A stretch of 64,000 nucleotides of DNA from Leptospira kobayashii (GCF_003114835.2 NZ_AP025028.1:1259501-1323500); one strand, 5' to 3'. Counted from the first letter of the stretch, positions 37,049-48,673 are shown. Numbers and translations: made by a program. Notes: a model not told the origin generated them from the letters alone.

Positions 37049-38281
37049 TTAAATCAACATCCCAGCGCCGACGGTGTTGTTCGTTCCTTCATCCACCAAA
37101 ACGAAACTTCCTGTTCCCCGATTGTGTGCGTATGGATCATATGCAATCGGTTTGGCGGTCTTGATTTTGATCCGACCGATTTCATTCAAGGAGAGTTGGT
37201 CAGCTGACTTTTTTTCATGAGTTTGTGTTTCGATTCGGAAACTGATTTCTTTTACTGCCGATTTCACCGAACCAGTTGTTTGGCGGAGAAGATATTTGTT
37301 CCCAGGTAAAAGTGATTTTGCATCCATCCAACAGATATCCGCCTCGAGCTCCTGAGAGACGGAAGGTTCTTCGTTTGCGGGAACGATCATATCTCCCCGG
37401 CTGATATCAATATCATCTTCCAATAAAATGGTAACCGACATAGGTGCATGGGCTTCATCAATGGAACCGGCAAACGTATCTATGGATTTGATTTTGGATT
37501 TTAAACCGCTCGGGAGAACCGTGATTTGATCGCCTTTTTTGAAACTTCCACTGCGGATTTGTCCCGCATAACCTCTGTAATCGTGATGTTCGTTTGTTTG
37601 CGGACGAATTACATATTGAACAGGGAATCGCGGCTGGTGTTTTTTTTCATCGGAAAGAATTTCCACTTCTTCCAGATAACCGAGTAAAGTATTTCCTTTC
37701 CACCAACCCATATCTGTTGAAGGATCGACAACATTGTCTCCTCTGAGAGCTGAGATAGGAATGAATTCTATGGATTCAAGTCCGAGGTCTTTTGCAAATT
37801 CGGTGTATTGGTTTTTAATCTCTTCAAATCTCGTTTCCGAAAAATCAACCAAATCCATTTTGTTGATGCAAACTACAACATAAGGTATCCGAAGAAGGGA
37901 GACGATATAGGAATGTCTGTAAGTTTGTTCGATCACACCTTTTCTCGCATCAATCAGGATGATCGCCAAATCAGAGTTAGAAGCCCCCGTTACCATATTG
38001 CGCGTATATTGCACATGGCCCGGTGCATCTGCGATGATAAATTTTCTTTTGGGAGTCGAAAAATACTTATAGGCGATGTCGATTGTGATGCCTTGCTCTC
38101 TTTCTGCTTTAAGGCCGTCCGTGAGTAGAGCCAGATTGATTTCCCCGTTGACTTGGCCTGCTCTTTCGATCGCATCCAATTGGTCTTGGAAAACGGATTT
38201 GCTGTCGTATAGTAGTCTACCGATTAGGGTTGATTTGCCGTCGTCGACGCTTCCTGCAGTGATAAATCTTAATAAATCCAT
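37049..38281 (-). CDS. cysN: Sulfate adenylyltransferase GTPase subunit
   Basis: 410 residues. The G1 motif GSVDDGKST lies at 10-18, followed by EREQGITIDIAYKYF, DAPGHVQYTRNM and INKMDLV. It is an EF-Tu-like GTPase that drives APS formation by CysD. It is shorter than the E. coli protein and has no fused APS kinase domain, which agrees with direct APS reduction by the CysH here. Its start overlaps the cysD stop by one base. Confidence 0.94.
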   Translation of the reverse strand: MDLLRFITAGSVDDGKSTLIGRLLYDSKSVFQDQLDAIERAGQVNGEINLALLTDGLKAEREQGITIDIAYKYFSTPKRKFIIADAPGHVQYTRNMVTGASNSDLAIILIDARKGVIEQTYRHSYIVSLLRIPYVVVCINKMDLVDFSETRFEEIKNQYTEFAKDLGLESIEFIPISALRGDNVVDPSTDMGWWKGNTLLGYLEEVEILSDEKKHQPRFPVQYVIRPQTNEHHDYRGYAGQIRSGSFKKGDQITVLPSGLKSKIKSIDTFAGSIDEAHAPMSVTILLEDDIDISRGDMIVPANEEPSVSQELEADICWMDAKSLLPGNKYLLRQTTGSVKSAVKEISFRIETQTHEKKSADQLSLNEIGRIKIKTAKPIAYDPYAHNRGTGSFVLVDEGTNNTVGAGMLI

Positions 38282-39189
38282 TAAAAATAACCTCCTCTTT
38301 TTCTATCTTCCATTGCGGCTTCCGATCTTTTATCGTCCAATCGGGAGCCCCTTTCCGTTGTGCGGGAGATTTGAATTTCGCGAATGATATCATCGATATG
38401 ATTTGCCTCGGATTCCACTGCGGCAGTGCAAGTCATGTCGCCGACTGTTCTGAATCGAACCGTTCTTTCTTCCACTTTGTCCGTGTTGTCCAAGGTGATG
38501 AATTTCGAGACTGGAAAAACAAGATCGTCTCTCCATACGATTTCCCTTTTATGAGAGAAATATAACGAAGGCAATGCGATGTTTTCCGAACGGATATATT
38601 CCCATACATCCAGCTCTGTCCAGTTGCTGATAGGAAATACTCTTACGTTTTCTCCCACATGGATTTTACCGTTGTAAATATTCCAAAGTTCCGGTCTTTG
38701 CAATTTCGGATCCCAGCTACCGAATTCGTCTCTGACTGAAAATACTCTTTCTTTTGCTCTCGCTTTTTCTTCATCGCGTCTTGCTCCGCCGATACAAGCG
38801 TCAAACTTGAATTCGGCGATGGTATCCAGTAATGTTACCGTTTGAATTCCGTTTCTACTTGGAAATTTTCCTTTTTCTTCTACGGCTTTCCCCTGGTCGA
38901 TCGAGTCCTGTACATAACGTACGATCAGTTTCTCTCCGATTTTAGCGGCCAATTCGTCTCTAAAGTCCAATGCTTCCTGAAAGTTGTGGCCAGTATCGAT
39001 ATGAACAAGGGGAAAGGGAAATTTGCCAGGACGGAATGCCTTCAAAGCCAAATGAACCAGTGTGATGGAGTCTTTTCCTCCGGAAAAAAGTAATGCCGGT
39101 CTTTCAAATTGGGCTGCTACTTCTCTGAGGATATAAATAGATTCGGCTTCTAACTGTTGTAAGTGGGAAAGTCTGGATTTTGTAGTCAT
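38281..39189 (-). CDS. cysD: Sulfate adenylyltransferase catalytic subunit
   Basis: 302 residues. It makes adenosine 5'-phosphosulfate from ATP and sulfate with CysN. The PP-loop is LLFSGGKDSITLVHLA; GGARRDEEKARAKERVFS and FPISNWTELDVWEYI are family motifs. The C-terminus ends RGSRLDDKRSEAAMEDRKRGGYF-like, typical of CysD. It lies 5 nt after cysH. Confidence 0.95.
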   Translation of the reverse strand: MTTKSRLSHLQQLEAESIYILREVAAQFERPALLFSGGKDSITLVHLALKAFRPGKFPFPLVHIDTGHNFQEALDFRDELAAKIGEKLIVRYVQDSIDQGKAVEEKGKFPSRNGIQTVTLLDTIAEFKFDACIGGARRDEEKARAKERVFSVRDEFGSWDPKLQRPELWNIYNGKIHVGENVRVFPISNWTELDVWEYIRSENIALPSLYFSHKREIVWRDDLVFPVSKFITLDNTDKVEERTVRFRTVGDMTCTAAVESEANHIDDIIREIQISRTTERGSRLDDKRSEAAMEDRKRGGYF

Positions 39190-39194
39190 GAGTT

Positions 39195-39926
39195 CTATCC
39201 TTTTTTAGGTGTTAATTTTCCATCCACCCAGTGGAGACCGCATTCTTTCGCGGATTCGTTTTCCCACCACCATCTTCCTGCGCGGAAATCTTCTCCCGGT
39301 TCAATGGCTCTCGTGCAAGGAGCACATCCGATACTGGGATAACCTTTGTCATGGAGGGGGTTGTAAGGAATGTTTTTATCTTTGACGTATTTTTTCGTAT
39401 CTTCCCAGGTCCAATCAAGGATGGGGTGATACTTTACTATTTGTTTGGCGGAATCGATTTCGAATTTAGACATTTCCGTTCGAAATCCCGATTGTTCTTT
39501 TCTGATTCCCGTAATCCAAATCTTGGCACCGTTTAATGCTCGTTCCAAGGGAATCACTTTTCTGATATGACAACATTCTTTTCTATTGTCTACGGATGCA
39601 TAAAATGAATCGGGCCCGTTTGCATTTACAAATTTTTCCAATTTTTCCGCATCGGGAAAATAAGTTTCGATCCTGGCATTGTACTTGTCGTTTGTGATTT
39701 GGTGAAGTTCGTAAGTTTCCCGAAAGAGTCTTCCCGTATCAAGAGTTACGATTCGGATTTTTAAATTCCCGGAAAGAATCGCGTGCGTGATCGCTTGGTC
39801 TTCCAAACCGAAACTTGTGGAAAACACAGCTTGGCTTCCATATTCCTTATCCAGAAAGGAAAGGGATTCTTCCAATCCTAGATTTTGCATTTTAGTTTCA
39901 AGAGGTGCGGGATCAATCATAGTCAT
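39195..39926 (-). CDS. cysH: Adenylyl-sulfate reductase (CysH, [4Fe-4S] type)
   Basis: 243 residues. It reduces activated sulfate to sulfite. Beside the PP-loop-like FSTSFGLEDQ, it has the cysteine pairs C118-C119 and C201/C204 that bind a [4Fe-4S] cluster, and the catalytic C229 in ECGLHW. This CC/CxxC pattern marks the APS-reducing assimilatory class rather than the cluster-free E. coli PAPS reductase; no cysC kinase is seen nearby. It heads cysHDN under the promoter at 39961-39993. Confidence 0.94.
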   Translation of the reverse strand: MTMIDPAPLETKMQNLGLEESLSFLDKEYGSQAVFSTSFGLEDQAITHAILSGNLKIRIVTLDTGRLFRETYELHQITNDKYNARIETYFPDAEKLEKFVNANGPDSFYASVDNRKECCHIRKVIPLERALNGAKIWITGIRKEQSGFRTEMSKFEIDSAKQIVKYHPILDWTWEDTKKYVKDKNIPYNPLHDKGYPSIGCAPCTRAIEPGEDFRAGRWWWENESAKECGLHWVDGKLTPKKG

Positions 39927-39960
39927 AGAACGGATCTCTGTGGCAAAGAATCAATATATT

Positions 39961-39993
39961 AAACAATGTATTGTTTATTGGATGGATTGTAAA
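39961..39993 (-). promoter_or_regulatory. cysH promoter with overlapping palindromic operator
   Basis: On the minus strand, TTTACA (39988-39993) and TACATT (39965-39970) are separated by 17 nt, a good sigma-70-type pair. The perfect 7-2-7 palindrome AAACAATGTATTGTTT (39961-39976) covers the -10 box, as expected for a repressor site. It lies 34 nt upstream of the cysH ATG. Its core CAATGTATTG is nearly identical to one before sbp. Confidence 0.6.
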
Positions 39994-40033
39994 GTATATT
40001 GAGTAAAGTTTCTCGCTTAAGGCAAAGAAGGAA

Positions 40034-41098
40034 TCAAATCGTAAAATCATTCACATAAACTTTCGCCTTTCGTATCCTAAGGTAGACCGTTTCTCCCGGC
40101 AAAAGGTTGAGCTCCCGAAAATTTTCCTGTTCCAAAACGGATTCGATGAGAGTGCCAGTGTCCAGACGTTTCAGTTCGATACGAACATTTCTACCGGTGG
40201 AATGAATGTATTGGATGTCCGCAGGAATTCCATCTTGCGCAGAACGAAGGATTTCCACATCATAAGGGCGGACGTATGCCACAGCTTCCGAGTCCCGGAC
40301 TTCGGAATGTTCGGGAGTTTCCATGTGGATGTCTCCGATCTTCGCTTTGCCTTCCTGGACTCTGCCGTGAAATAAATTCACGTCGCCGAGAAAGTTGAAT
40401 ACAAAAGGACTTTTCGGTTTGTTGTAAACTTCGTCCGGACTGCCGATCTGTTCTATTTTTCCGGTTCTTAGAATGACAACCGAATCACTTACTTCCAGCG
40501 CCTCTTCCTGATCATGTGTAACAAAAACGCTTGTTATATGAATTTCGTCGTGCAATCGTCTGAGCCAGGTTCGGAGTTCTTTTCTGACTTTTGCATCCAA
40601 TGCGCCGAAAGGCTCATCCAATAATAAAAACTTTGGTTCAATAGCAAGAGCACGGGCGAGAGCGACTCTCTGTCTTTGTCCACCGGAGAGTTCACTCGGA
40701 TATCTCTTATGATAATTTTCCAACTGGACTAACTTTAAAAGTTTGTAAACCCGGTCTTCAATCTCCGACTTGGAAGGCCTTTGTTTGGAGGGTCTTACTT
40801 TCAAACCGAATGCAACATTTTCAAAAATATTCATGTGACGGAACAGTGCGTAATGTTGAAATACGAATCCCACTTCTCCGTTTTTTACCTCGGAAGCGGA
40901 TTGGTTTTCATCATGGAAAACCACCTTTCCTGTGTCAGGTGCTTCCAGTCCTGCAATGATTCTAAGTAAAGTTGTCTTTCCGCTCCCCGACGGGCCGAGT
41001 AGGGCAACAAGCTCTCCGTGTTTGATGGAAAGATTGATATCTTTTAGGGCATGGAAGCTTCCGAAGTATTTGTTTAGGTTTTGAATTTCAATAGACAT
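40034..41098 (-). CDS. cysA: Sulfate/thiosulfate ABC transporter ATPase
   Basis: 354 residues. Walker A is [12 protein letters not shown], the signature [15 protein letters not shown], Walker [12 protein letters not shown] and the switch histidine lies in VFVTHDQEE. The C-terminal roughly 110 residues hold a TOBE-like regulatory domain ([11 protein letters not shown]). It is the last gene of sbp-cysTWA, 6 nt after cysW. Specificity comes from the neighbouring Sbp. Confidence 0.93.
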   Translation of the reverse strand: MSIEIQNLNKYFGSFHALKDINLSIKHGELVALLGPSGSGKTTLLRIIAGLEAPDTGKVVFHDENQSASEVKNGEVGFVFQHYALFRHMNIFENVAFGLKVRPSKQRPSKSEIEDRVYKLLKLVQLENYHKRYPSELSGGQRQRVALARALAIEPKFLLLDEPFGALDAKVRKELRTWLRRLHDEIHITSVFVTHDQEEALEVSDSVVILRTGKIEQIGSPDEVYNKPKSPFVFNFLGDVNLFHGRVQEGKAKIGDIHMETPEHSEVRDSEAVAYVRPYDVEILRSAQDGIPADIQYIHSTGRNVRIELKRLDTGTLIESVLEQENFRELNLLPGETVYLRIRKAKVYVNDFTI

Positions 41099-41104
41099 AT
41101 GATT

Positions 41105-41917
41105 TCACTTAGCCCTTATATTTTTTTCAAGAAAGATCTTTAAAACAAGAGTGAGTAAAGATAAAAATACAAGTAATGTGGCTGCGGAAAAAGCACCGAC
41201 CGAATTATACTCGTTATAAAGCATTTCAATCTGCAAAGGAAGAGTATTTGTTTTTCCGCGGATATGCCCCGAAAGAACGGAAACCGCACCGAACTCTCCC
41301 ATGGCTCTCGCATTGCATAAGATAATCCCGTACATGAGTCCCCATTTGATATTGGGGAGGATGATTTTTCTGATGGTTTGAAAAAGAGATGCTCCGAGTA
41401 AAATCCCCGCTTCCTCTTCTTCTTTTCCCTGGCTTTGCATAAGAGGGATCAGTTCCCGTGCCACAAAAGGAAGAGTGATAAAGATGGTAGCGATGACAAG
41501 GCCCGGTGTATTGAAAACAACTTTGATATCGTATTCCATCAACGTTTCTCCGAGCCAACCCTGTCTTCCGAAGATGAGTAGGAAAATGAGACCGGAGATG
41601 ACAGGTGAGACCGCGAAAGGAGAATCCAAAATTGTGATGATAATGTTTTTGCCCGGGAATTCGAAACGAGTGAGAGTGAAAGCGGCAACGAGTCCGAACA
41701 ATGTGTTCACAGGAACCGCGATAAGCGCCACTTTGATAGTCAACCAAACGGCCGATAGGGTGTCTTTGTCCTGGAGCGCTTTGACATAACCGTCCACACC
41801 ATGTGCGAATGCCTCAATGAATACCGTGGCAATCGGCAGAATCAGAACTAAGACGGCGAAAAAATAGGCAAGCCCTATCAGTAAAAATTTCGAAACGGGA
41901 AGTTTGTTTCTTTTCAT
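41105..41917 (-). CDS. cysW: Sulfate ABC transporter permease CysW
   Basis: 270 residues, six membrane helices. The permease coupling segment is [23 protein letters not shown] and the late motif [19 protein letters not shown] is characteristic of CysW. Its start overlaps the cysT stop by 4 bp. It pairs with CysT to form the channel. Confidence 0.93.
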   Translation of the reverse strand: MKRNKLPVSKFLLIGLAYFFAVLVLILPIATVFIEAFAHGVDGYVKALQDKDTLSAVWLTIKVALIAVPVNTLFGLVAAFTLTRFEFPGKNIIITILDSPFAVSPVISGLIFLLIFGRQGWLGETLMEYDIKVVFNTPGLVIATIFITLPFVARELIPLMQSQGKEEEEAGILLGASLFQTIRKIILPNIKWGLMYGIILCNARAMGEFGAVSVLSGHIRGKTNTLPLQIEMLYNEYNSVGAFSAATLLVFLSLLTLVLKIFLEKNIRAK

Positions 41918-42741
41918 GAAAACTTCCTTGTGAATCTACTTTGGAAGTAGTTGATCAGAAACATAATGGCAAAGGAAAGCACAAGCATTACCACGGCGAT
42001 TCCGGTGGCCTTTCCGTATTCGTATTGTTCCAGTTTGGTGACAATGAGTAGGGGTAAAATTTCCGTTTTTCCGGGCAGGTTTCCCGAGATAAAAACTACG
42101 GACCCGTATTCTCCGATGCTACGGGCAAATGCCATTCCCGTTCCCGCAAGAAGCGACGGCCAGAGTTCGGGAAAAATGATTTTTCTAAATGTTTGGAAAG
42201 AAGTGGCCCCCAGACAATAAGCGCTTTCTTCCAATTCCTTAGGTAAATCTTCTAACACCGGTTGTACGGTGCGAACCACGAAGGGAAAACCGATAAATAC
42301 TAAAGCGATGATGATACCGGCGGGTGTGTATGCGATTTTAATATCGAAAGGTGCGAATAATTTACCAATCCATCCGTTTTGAGAATAGATGGAAGCGAGT
42401 GCGATTCCCGCGACAGCGGTTGGCAGTGTAAAAGGAAGATCGACTAAGGTATCGATCAGTTTGCGGCCGGGAAATTCATAACGAACGAGCACCCAGGCAA
42501 ATAAGAATCCGAGGAACATATTGATGATCGCGGAGATTCCTCCGACGGTAAAACTTAAGACCAGTGCTTTTTGAATCCGGTCTTCCCGGAAAACATCCAA
42601 AAGCCCGGCCCAGCCGATGGAAGCGGTTTGAAAGAAGAGTCCCAAAAGCGGAACAACCACCATGATACTGATGTAAAAGACAGTTGTTCCGAGGGTTAAA
42701 CCGAAACTCGTTTTGGAGTAAGGTCGAATTGTTAAATTCAT
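41914..42741 (-). CDS. cysT: Sulfate ABC transporter permease CysT (CysU)
   Basis: 275 residues, six membrane helices. [38 protein letters not shown] (coupling loop) and [20 protein letters not shown] are CysT markers. It begins 22 nt after sbp and overlaps cysW by 4 bp. Confidence 0.93.
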   Translation of the reverse strand: MNLTIRPYSKTSFGLTLGTTVFYISIMVVVPLLGLFFQTASIGWAGLLDVFREDRIQKALVLSFTVGGISAIINMFLGFLFAWVLVRYEFPGRKLIDTLVDLPFTLPTAVAGIALASIYSQNGWIGKLFAPFDIKIAYTPAGIIIALVFIGFPFVVRTVQPVLEDLPKELEESAYCLGATSFQTFRKIIFPELWPSLLAGTGMAFARSIGEYGSVVFISGNLPGKTEILPLLIVTKLEQYEYGKATGIAVVMLVLSFAIMFLINYFQSRFTRKFS

Positions 42742-42763
42742 TTGCGAAAAGTATAATTAATTG

Positions 42764-43825
42764 TTACTTTCCTGGCGCTGGCTCATAAATCGAATCAAAA
42801 ATTCCCCCATCAGAAAAATGTTTCTTATGAGCGTTTTTCCAAGATCCTTCGATTTCACGAATATCAAAAACTTTTACAGCAGGGAATTTGGAAGCATTCG
42901 CTTTTAAAATGCCTGCATCAATCGGGCGGAAAAAATGTTTCGCCACGGTTTCTTGTCCTTCTTTAGTATAGAGAAATTCAAGATAAGCTTTTGCTATTTC
43001 GTTCGTTCCTTTTTTCGCAGTCACTTTGGATACGATCGCAACGGGAGTTTCCGCTTTGATACTTTCCGAAGGGTAAACGATTTGATAGTTAGCAACTCCG
43101 CCGTTTTCTTTTCTGGACTCGGATAACGCAAGTTCGGCTTCATTTTCCCAAGTAATCAGAACATCACCGATTCCTCTTTGTACGAATGTAGTCGTTGATC
43201 CGCGGGCTCCCGTGTCCAATACGGATGTGTTTTTGAAGATAGCTTTGATGAATTCAGTCGCTTTTTCTTCGGTTTTATACTTGTTTTTAGCATATCCCCA
43301 AGCAGCAAGATAGTTCCAGCGAGCTCCTCCCGAAGTTTTCGGGTTAGGTGTAATGAGTCCGGTTCCCGGTTTTACCAAATCATCCCAATCTTTGATCCCT
43401 TTCGGATTTCCTTTTCGAACTAAAAATACAATGGTAGAGTAGTAAGGTGTGGAGTGGTTTGGAAATTGTTTTTCCCAATTTTCATCGATTAACTTTGATT
43501 TTTCGGCAATGCTATCTATATCATAGGCAAGTGCAAGAGTTACCACATCCGCTTCCAATCCGTCGATTACCGCGCGGGCTTGTTTTCCGGAACCGCCGTG
43601 GGATTGTTGGATTTCCAAAGTGGCTTTGGTTTTCTTTTTCCAAATTTCGATAAATTGTTTATTCACATCTTCATAAAGTTCTCTTGTAGGATCAAAAGAA
43701 ACGTTCAGAAGTGTTTGCCCGAAGATCCCTGAGAAAGACAGACTCGCAAAAACTGTAAGGAAGGAAATCCCTTGTCCGATTTTACCGATTCTTGATTTTC
43801 CCGATTTTTTAGTGTTATTATCCAT
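42764..43825 (-). CDS. sbp: Periplasmic sulfate-binding protein
   Basis: 353 residues. A signal peptide (about 1-36) is followed by the family start [18 protein letters not shown]. Sulfate-contact regions [17 protein letters not shown] and [22 protein letters not shown] are present, as is [27 protein letters not shown]. It delivers sulfate to CysTWA. As first gene of the transporter operon it lies behind the palindrome at 43862-43875. AGGTGATACGAAAATG provides the ribosome-binding site. Confidence 0.94.
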   Translation of the reverse strand: MDNNTKKSGKSRIGKIGQGISFLTVFASLSFSGIFGQTLLNVSFDPTRELYEDVNKQFIEIWKKKTKATLEIQQSHGGSGKQARAVIDGLEADVVTLALAYDIDSIAEKSKLIDENWEKQFPNHSTPYYSTIVFLVRKGNPKGIKDWDDLVKPGTGLITPNPKTSGGARWNYLAAWGYAKNKYKTEEKATEFIKAIFKNTSVLDTGARGSTTTFVQRGIGDVLITWENEAELALSESRKENGGVANYQIVYPSESIKAETPVAIVSKVTAKKGTNEIAKAYLEFLYTKEGQETVAKHFFRPIDAGILKANASKFPAVKVFDIREIEGSWKNAHKKHFSDGGIFDSIYEPAPGK

Positions 43826-43861
43826 TTTCGTATCACCTATGCTGCTAAATCGGATTTTTTA

Positions 43862-43913
43862 TCCAATTTATTGGAGCTTTCGGCTAGATTTCAGGATACT
43901 TGTCCGTTGTCAA
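43862..43913 (-). promoter_or_regulatory. sbp promoter region with palindromic operator
   Basis: On the minus strand a perfect -35 TTGACA (43908-43913) is followed about 17 nt later by a poor -10 (AATCTA). Just downstream of the expected start site is the perfect palindrome TCCAATTTATTGGA (43862-43875), 36 nt before the sbp ATG. Its core CAATTTATTG differs by one base from the core at cysH. This placement would suit a repressor. Confidence 0.55.
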
Positions 43914-43954
43914 TTTGTTTCCTAATCTTCCGATCAATATTTTTCTGAAAGATT

Positions 43955-44010
43955 GGGGCGCCTTTTCCGGCTCTCCCTCGGCGAGGGCGCTCGGTCGATC
44001 CGGGGCGCGG
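43955..44010 (-). repeat. Dispersed GC-rich repeat family B, copy 2
   Basis: Read on the minus strand: GCGCCCCGGATCGACC, GAGCGCCCTCGCCGA, AGAGCCGGAAAAGGCGCCCC. It is the inverted counterpart of 34208-34261. It lies in the 262-bp gap between divergent sbp and a lipoprotein gene, outside the sbp promoter elements. Confidence 0.68.
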
Positions 44011-44087
44011 GGGATTTATTATCCCGATGGTATGCGAATATACTTGTTATGTGGGGTAAGCTAACAATAGTGACGTAAAGATAAAAT

Positions 44088-44513
44088 ATGAAAAAATATA
44101 TATTAGTTGCATTGATATTAGGTTTCGTTTCCTGCTCCTCCTTTCCCGATGTGAAAGAAAAAACAGAAAATGAAAAAAAGACAGGAATTTACGTAGCGGC
44201 GACACATTCACCCCTTCAATGGATTCTCTATTTTTCGAATGGATTGAACGTTTGGTTCAATGACGCAGATCCGAAAATAGTTCCTTATAAAACAGAGGCG
44301 CAATTTTTTGAACTCAAAGAGGGAGCTATCAATTATAAGGTTGAAATGACTTATCTTTCCGGAGGCAGAGTTGTGGGGTGTTTGAATTTAAAACCCGGAC
44401 AAAAGGCTTATTTTAAATATTCTACGCCCTTCTTGATAACATCATCGGGCAATTTGAATATTTTCGATGTCAAAACGGAGACGGAGCTTCCTATGACTCC
44501 TTATTGCAAATAA
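44088..44513 (+). CDS. Small putative lipoprotein of unknown function
   Basis: 141 residues. The signal sequence MKKYILVALILGFVSCSS gives a clear lipobox with C16 as the acylated residue. The mature part has two later cysteines (near 98 and 140) and beta-type sequence (INYKVEMTYLSGGRVVGCL). No family is recognised. It is followed by a family A repeat 90 nt downstream. It stands alone between sbp (divergent) and fliK. Confidence 0.72.
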   Translation: MKKYILVALILGFVSCSSFPDVKEKTENEKKTGIYVAATHSPLQWILYFSNGLNVWFNDADPKIVPYKTEAQFFELKEGAINYKVEMTYLSGGRVVGCLNLKPGQKAYFKYSTPFLITSSGNLNIFDVKTETELPMTPYCK

Positions 44514-44603
44514 CCGGACTTCTTCTTTTTCTCGATTCAAAGAACCACAGATCGGATGATTGATTTTATTTCATCCGGTTTGTGGATTTATTTTGTTTTA
44601 GAA

Positions 44604-44745
44604 GGCAAAAAGCCGAACTTTTTCTTAGAATTTTTGGGAAAATATAAGTAGGAATTGCCAAATTAACACGAATGTGTTAGTTGGAACTCATTGGGTGGCG
44701 GGTGGATTACCCCACCCAAATCAGGGCGGGGATACCAAAATCCCA
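44604..44745 (+). repeat. Dispersed repeat family A, subfamily 1, copy 2
   Basis: Starts GGCAAAAAGCCGAACTT, carries a hairpin CCAA-TTAACAC-GAAT-GTGTTA-TTGG in the middle, then ACTCATTGGGTGGCGGGTGG and the hairpin CCCCACCC-AAATCA-GGGCGGGG with GATACCA. The head and tail match the copies at 4335 and 59478; the middle is different. It occupies part of a 391-bp gap between the lipoprotein gene and fliK; the remaining about 160 bp before fliK shows no further feature to me. Confidence 0.72.
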
Positions 44746-44904
44746 TCTTATACCAAATCAACCCCCTCCAAACTTTTCCCTAAGCTCTTTTTTCCCACTT
44801 CTCAGCCCTTTTTTCCCCAAGGGACATATTCCGGACAAGTGTGAAGATAATTGTCTCAAGGAATTTTCCAGAAGTTCGATTCTTAGTTTGTAAGGAAGTT
44901 TCTT

Positions 44905-46605
44905 ATGAATATTTCTCAAGAACCTAAAAGACAATTATCACTGGTCGCACCGGATTTCAAATTACCAGTGTTAGATGCTCAGGTCGCAACAAATACGAAT
45001 AAGGCAAATGAAAAATTCTCGGACTTTCTTTTTGCGAGTCCTGCCAATTCTACTGCACCTGCGGCCAACGATGCCGCAAACAAATCTTCCGCTCTTGTTT
45101 ATGACGATACCAAAATTCCTTCCGAAGCCGGTGTTTCGGATCAAAAAGGACAGATAGAAGAGACGTCTCAGGAAATCTCCAAATCGGATAAAGAAATCAA
45201 AGACTCTTCGAAAGAAGAAAAAATCGAAGAAGATGAGGATCTTTCACTTGAAAAAAGAGATATGCCTTCCTCGGCAGAATTCCTTTCCCATTTGTTTTTT
45301 TTCCCAACCGTTTCCGAAAAATCCGTAAAAAACAAAGAAGACGGTTTCAAAGATTCCGCACAATCACCCCAAAAGCTCGCTTTATTAAAATCAAATGATA
45401 AAAATCCGCCGTACGCTGGTAATACGAAAGAGGCGGGAAGTTTTTTGGAAGACGCTAAAAAATTGGCTGAAACTTTTTTTCGCAAAGAGACGAAAGAAAC
45501 CAAACCCAAAGAAAAATGGGAGCCCAATCAGAAAAAGGATTCCGGACTAGAAAATCTGAACGGAAAATCCGAAGGCTGGGATTTAAAAACAGTTTCTAAA
45601 AATGAAAAAGTAATCATAGGATCGTTTCGAAAAGAAGATGTGAAACCGAAAGAAATCAAAAAAGAACCGGTAACAAAACCTTCTGTTACTTCTTCTTCCG
45701 CATCCGTAAGCGGAGAAAAGGCATTTAAACCGGAAATGGAATCCGCAAAACAAGACAATTCCAAACAAATTGTTTCCATGTTCGATCGTAATCCTGAAAA
45801 ACCGAAAGAAGCCCCTTCTTCCAAAAAGCTCTCCGCAAAAGAAGACACTTCCAAAGATAAATCGAATCTAGTTTCCGAATCAATGGCGACTCCCGAAAAA
45901 ATGATCCGTTCTCTGGGTGTGAAAGACCGTGAATTCAACAAATCAGATAACAGAAATCAATCGGTAGCGGACAAAGTGAAACCGAAAGAAACGGCAGAAA
46001 TTCAAATTCCTTCCACTCAATTCCATTCGAAAGAAGAAGGTTCTTCCGGTGGAGACAAAAAAGGATCTTTGAAACAAGAAGGATTTTCATTTCAAAATGA
46101 ACTCCGTAGTTCCGTAAAAGCGGACGAATCCGCACGTGCGGAAAAAACTACTTCACCGAACAAACAAAACGTTCAAAAGAACCTGGACGAATTGGTGAAA
46201 CAAGCGCGGTTCGACATCGTTCAGAACGGTAAGTCCACGGCAGAAATCATAATGAACCCGAAAGAGTTCGGTAGACTAACTTTGAAAGTTACCGTAGACG
46301 GTGAAAAAGTGGAAGGCCGGATCCTTGTAGAGTCGGAAGAGATGAAGTCTCTCATCACAAATGAAATCACAAAATTGAAAGAAAGTTTACGCGAATCCGG
46401 TTTGGAATTGGAAAATCTCCTCGTGGACATTTGGGATAACAGCGGTTCTTCCTTATCCGAAAACAGTCAAGGCGGTTGGAAACAATTCGATCCGGAATCG
46501 GTTCAATCCTATTCTTCCAACCTAAAAAAACAAGCGTTAGATGAGGAGTCGGAAGTTTCCTCCCGACTTACAACCGCCCCGGACGGGCTCGAAATTTTCG
46601 TTTAA
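44905..46605 (+). CDS. fliK: Flagellar hook-length control protein FliK
   Basis: 566 residues. About 430 N-terminal residues are low-complexity, rich in K, E, S and P and without predicted fold, as in the ruler part of FliK. The C-terminal domain (about 435-530) matches the Flg_hook domain: FDIVQNGKSTAEIIMNPKEFGRL and LKESLRESGLELENLLVDI. It measures hook length and switches export specificity at the flagellar export gate. The ATG follows AAGGAAG. It leads fliK-flgD-flgE. Confidence 0.86.
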   Translation: MNISQEPKRQLSLVAPDFKLPVLDAQVATNTNKANEKFSDFLFASPANSTAPAANDAANKSSALVYDDTKIPSEAGVSDQKGQIEETSQEISKSDKEIKDSSKEEKIEEDEDLSLEKRDMPSSAEFLSHLFFFPTVSEKSVKNKEDGFKDSAQSPQKLALLKSNDKNPPYAGNTKEAGSFLEDAKKLAETFFRKETKETKPKEKWEPNQKKDSGLENLNGKSEGWDLKTVSKNEKVIIGSFRKEDVKPKEIKKEPVTKPSVTSSSASVSGEKAFKPEMESAKQDNSKQIVSMFDRNPEKPKEAPSSKKLSAKEDTSKDKSNLVSESMATPEKMIRSLGVKDREFNKSDNRNQSVADKVKPKETAEIQIPSTQFHSKEEGSSGGDKKGSLKQEGFSFQNELRSSVKADESARAEKTTSPNKQNVQKNLDELVKQARFDIVQNGKSTAEIIMNPKEFGRLTLKVTVDGEKVEGRILVESEEMKSLITNEITKLKESLRESGLELENLLVDIWDNSGSSLSENSQGGWKQFDPESVQSYSSNLKKQALDEESEVSSRLTTAPDGLEIFV

Positions 46606-46622
46606 ACAAAAAGGAATAGTAT

Positions 46623-47204
46623 ATGCCAGACGGAATACAAGATCTATCCAGCCAGAATGCGATTCGAAGCAGATACCTCGATACCGAGAAAACTTTCAAT
46701 ATCCGCAAACATTTGGATCAGATGGAGAAGGAAGAAAAAAGCGGACTGAAAGGTATAGAGATCCGTGAAAAACAAAAAGAACTGGGTAAGGATGATTTTT
46801 TGAAATTACTTCTCACTCAATTGTCCCATCAAGATCCGACCAATCCGGTTCAGGACAAAGACTTCATCGCGCAGATGGCACAGTTCTCTTCTTTGGAACA
46901 GATGAAAAACATTTCTTCCGGAATTCAAAGAATGGAATCTAAACAAAGTTATTCGGTCGTGGGAAAGATGGTTTCCGGACCGGATCTGGTATCGGGAGAA
47001 GATGTAACCGGAATCGCCGGTGCAATTCTATTTGATAACGAAGGCAAAACATATGTTCGGGTGAACGGAAGAATGATTGATGTTGCAAAACTCAATTTGA
47101 TTTCGGATCCGGAAGTATTAAAGGCTGAGACGATGATGCAACCGCAAACACCTCAGGCGCTTCCCAATAATACGTTAAAAAAACAAGAAGCATATCAGGA
47201 TTAA
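46623..47204 (+). CDS. flgD: Flagellar hook assembly (cap) protein FlgD
   Basis: 193 residues. The defining N-terminal region is [20 protein letters not shown] with [21 protein letters not shown]. It is short and lacks the extended FlgD beta domains, as is common in spirochaetes. It caps the growing hook. It lies 17 nt after fliK, and AAAGGAATAG serves as ribosome-binding site. Confidence 0.93.
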   Translation: MPDGIQDLSSQNAIRSRYLDTEKTFNIRKHLDQMEKEEKSGLKGIEIREKQKELGKDDFLKLLLTQLSHQDPTNPVQDKDFIAQMAQFSSLEQMKNISSGIQRMESKQSYSVVGKMVSGPDLVSGEDVTGIAGAILFDNEGKTYVRVNGRMIDVAKLNLISDPEVLKAETMMQPQTPQALPNNTLKKQEAYQD

Positions 47205-47241
47205 TCGAAAGTAGACGATAAGGAAAATAAGGTAACTAGCT

Positions 47242-48636
<1,395 letters not shown>

Positions 48637-48650
48637 TCATAAACCGAACT

Positions 48651-48673
48651 ATGGGGCGTAAGCCCCATTTTTT
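48651..48673 (+). terminator. Rho-independent terminator after flgE
   Basis: ATGGGGC-GTAA-GCCCCAT followed by TTTTT; a perfect 7-bp stem with a 4-nt loop, 15 nt after the flgE stop. It ends the fliK-flgD-flgE transcript. Confidence 0.93.

Noticed and set aside
44681..44893. 70-codon frame before fliK
   Set aside because: It begins inside repeat copy 2 and lacks a ribosome-binding site or family match.
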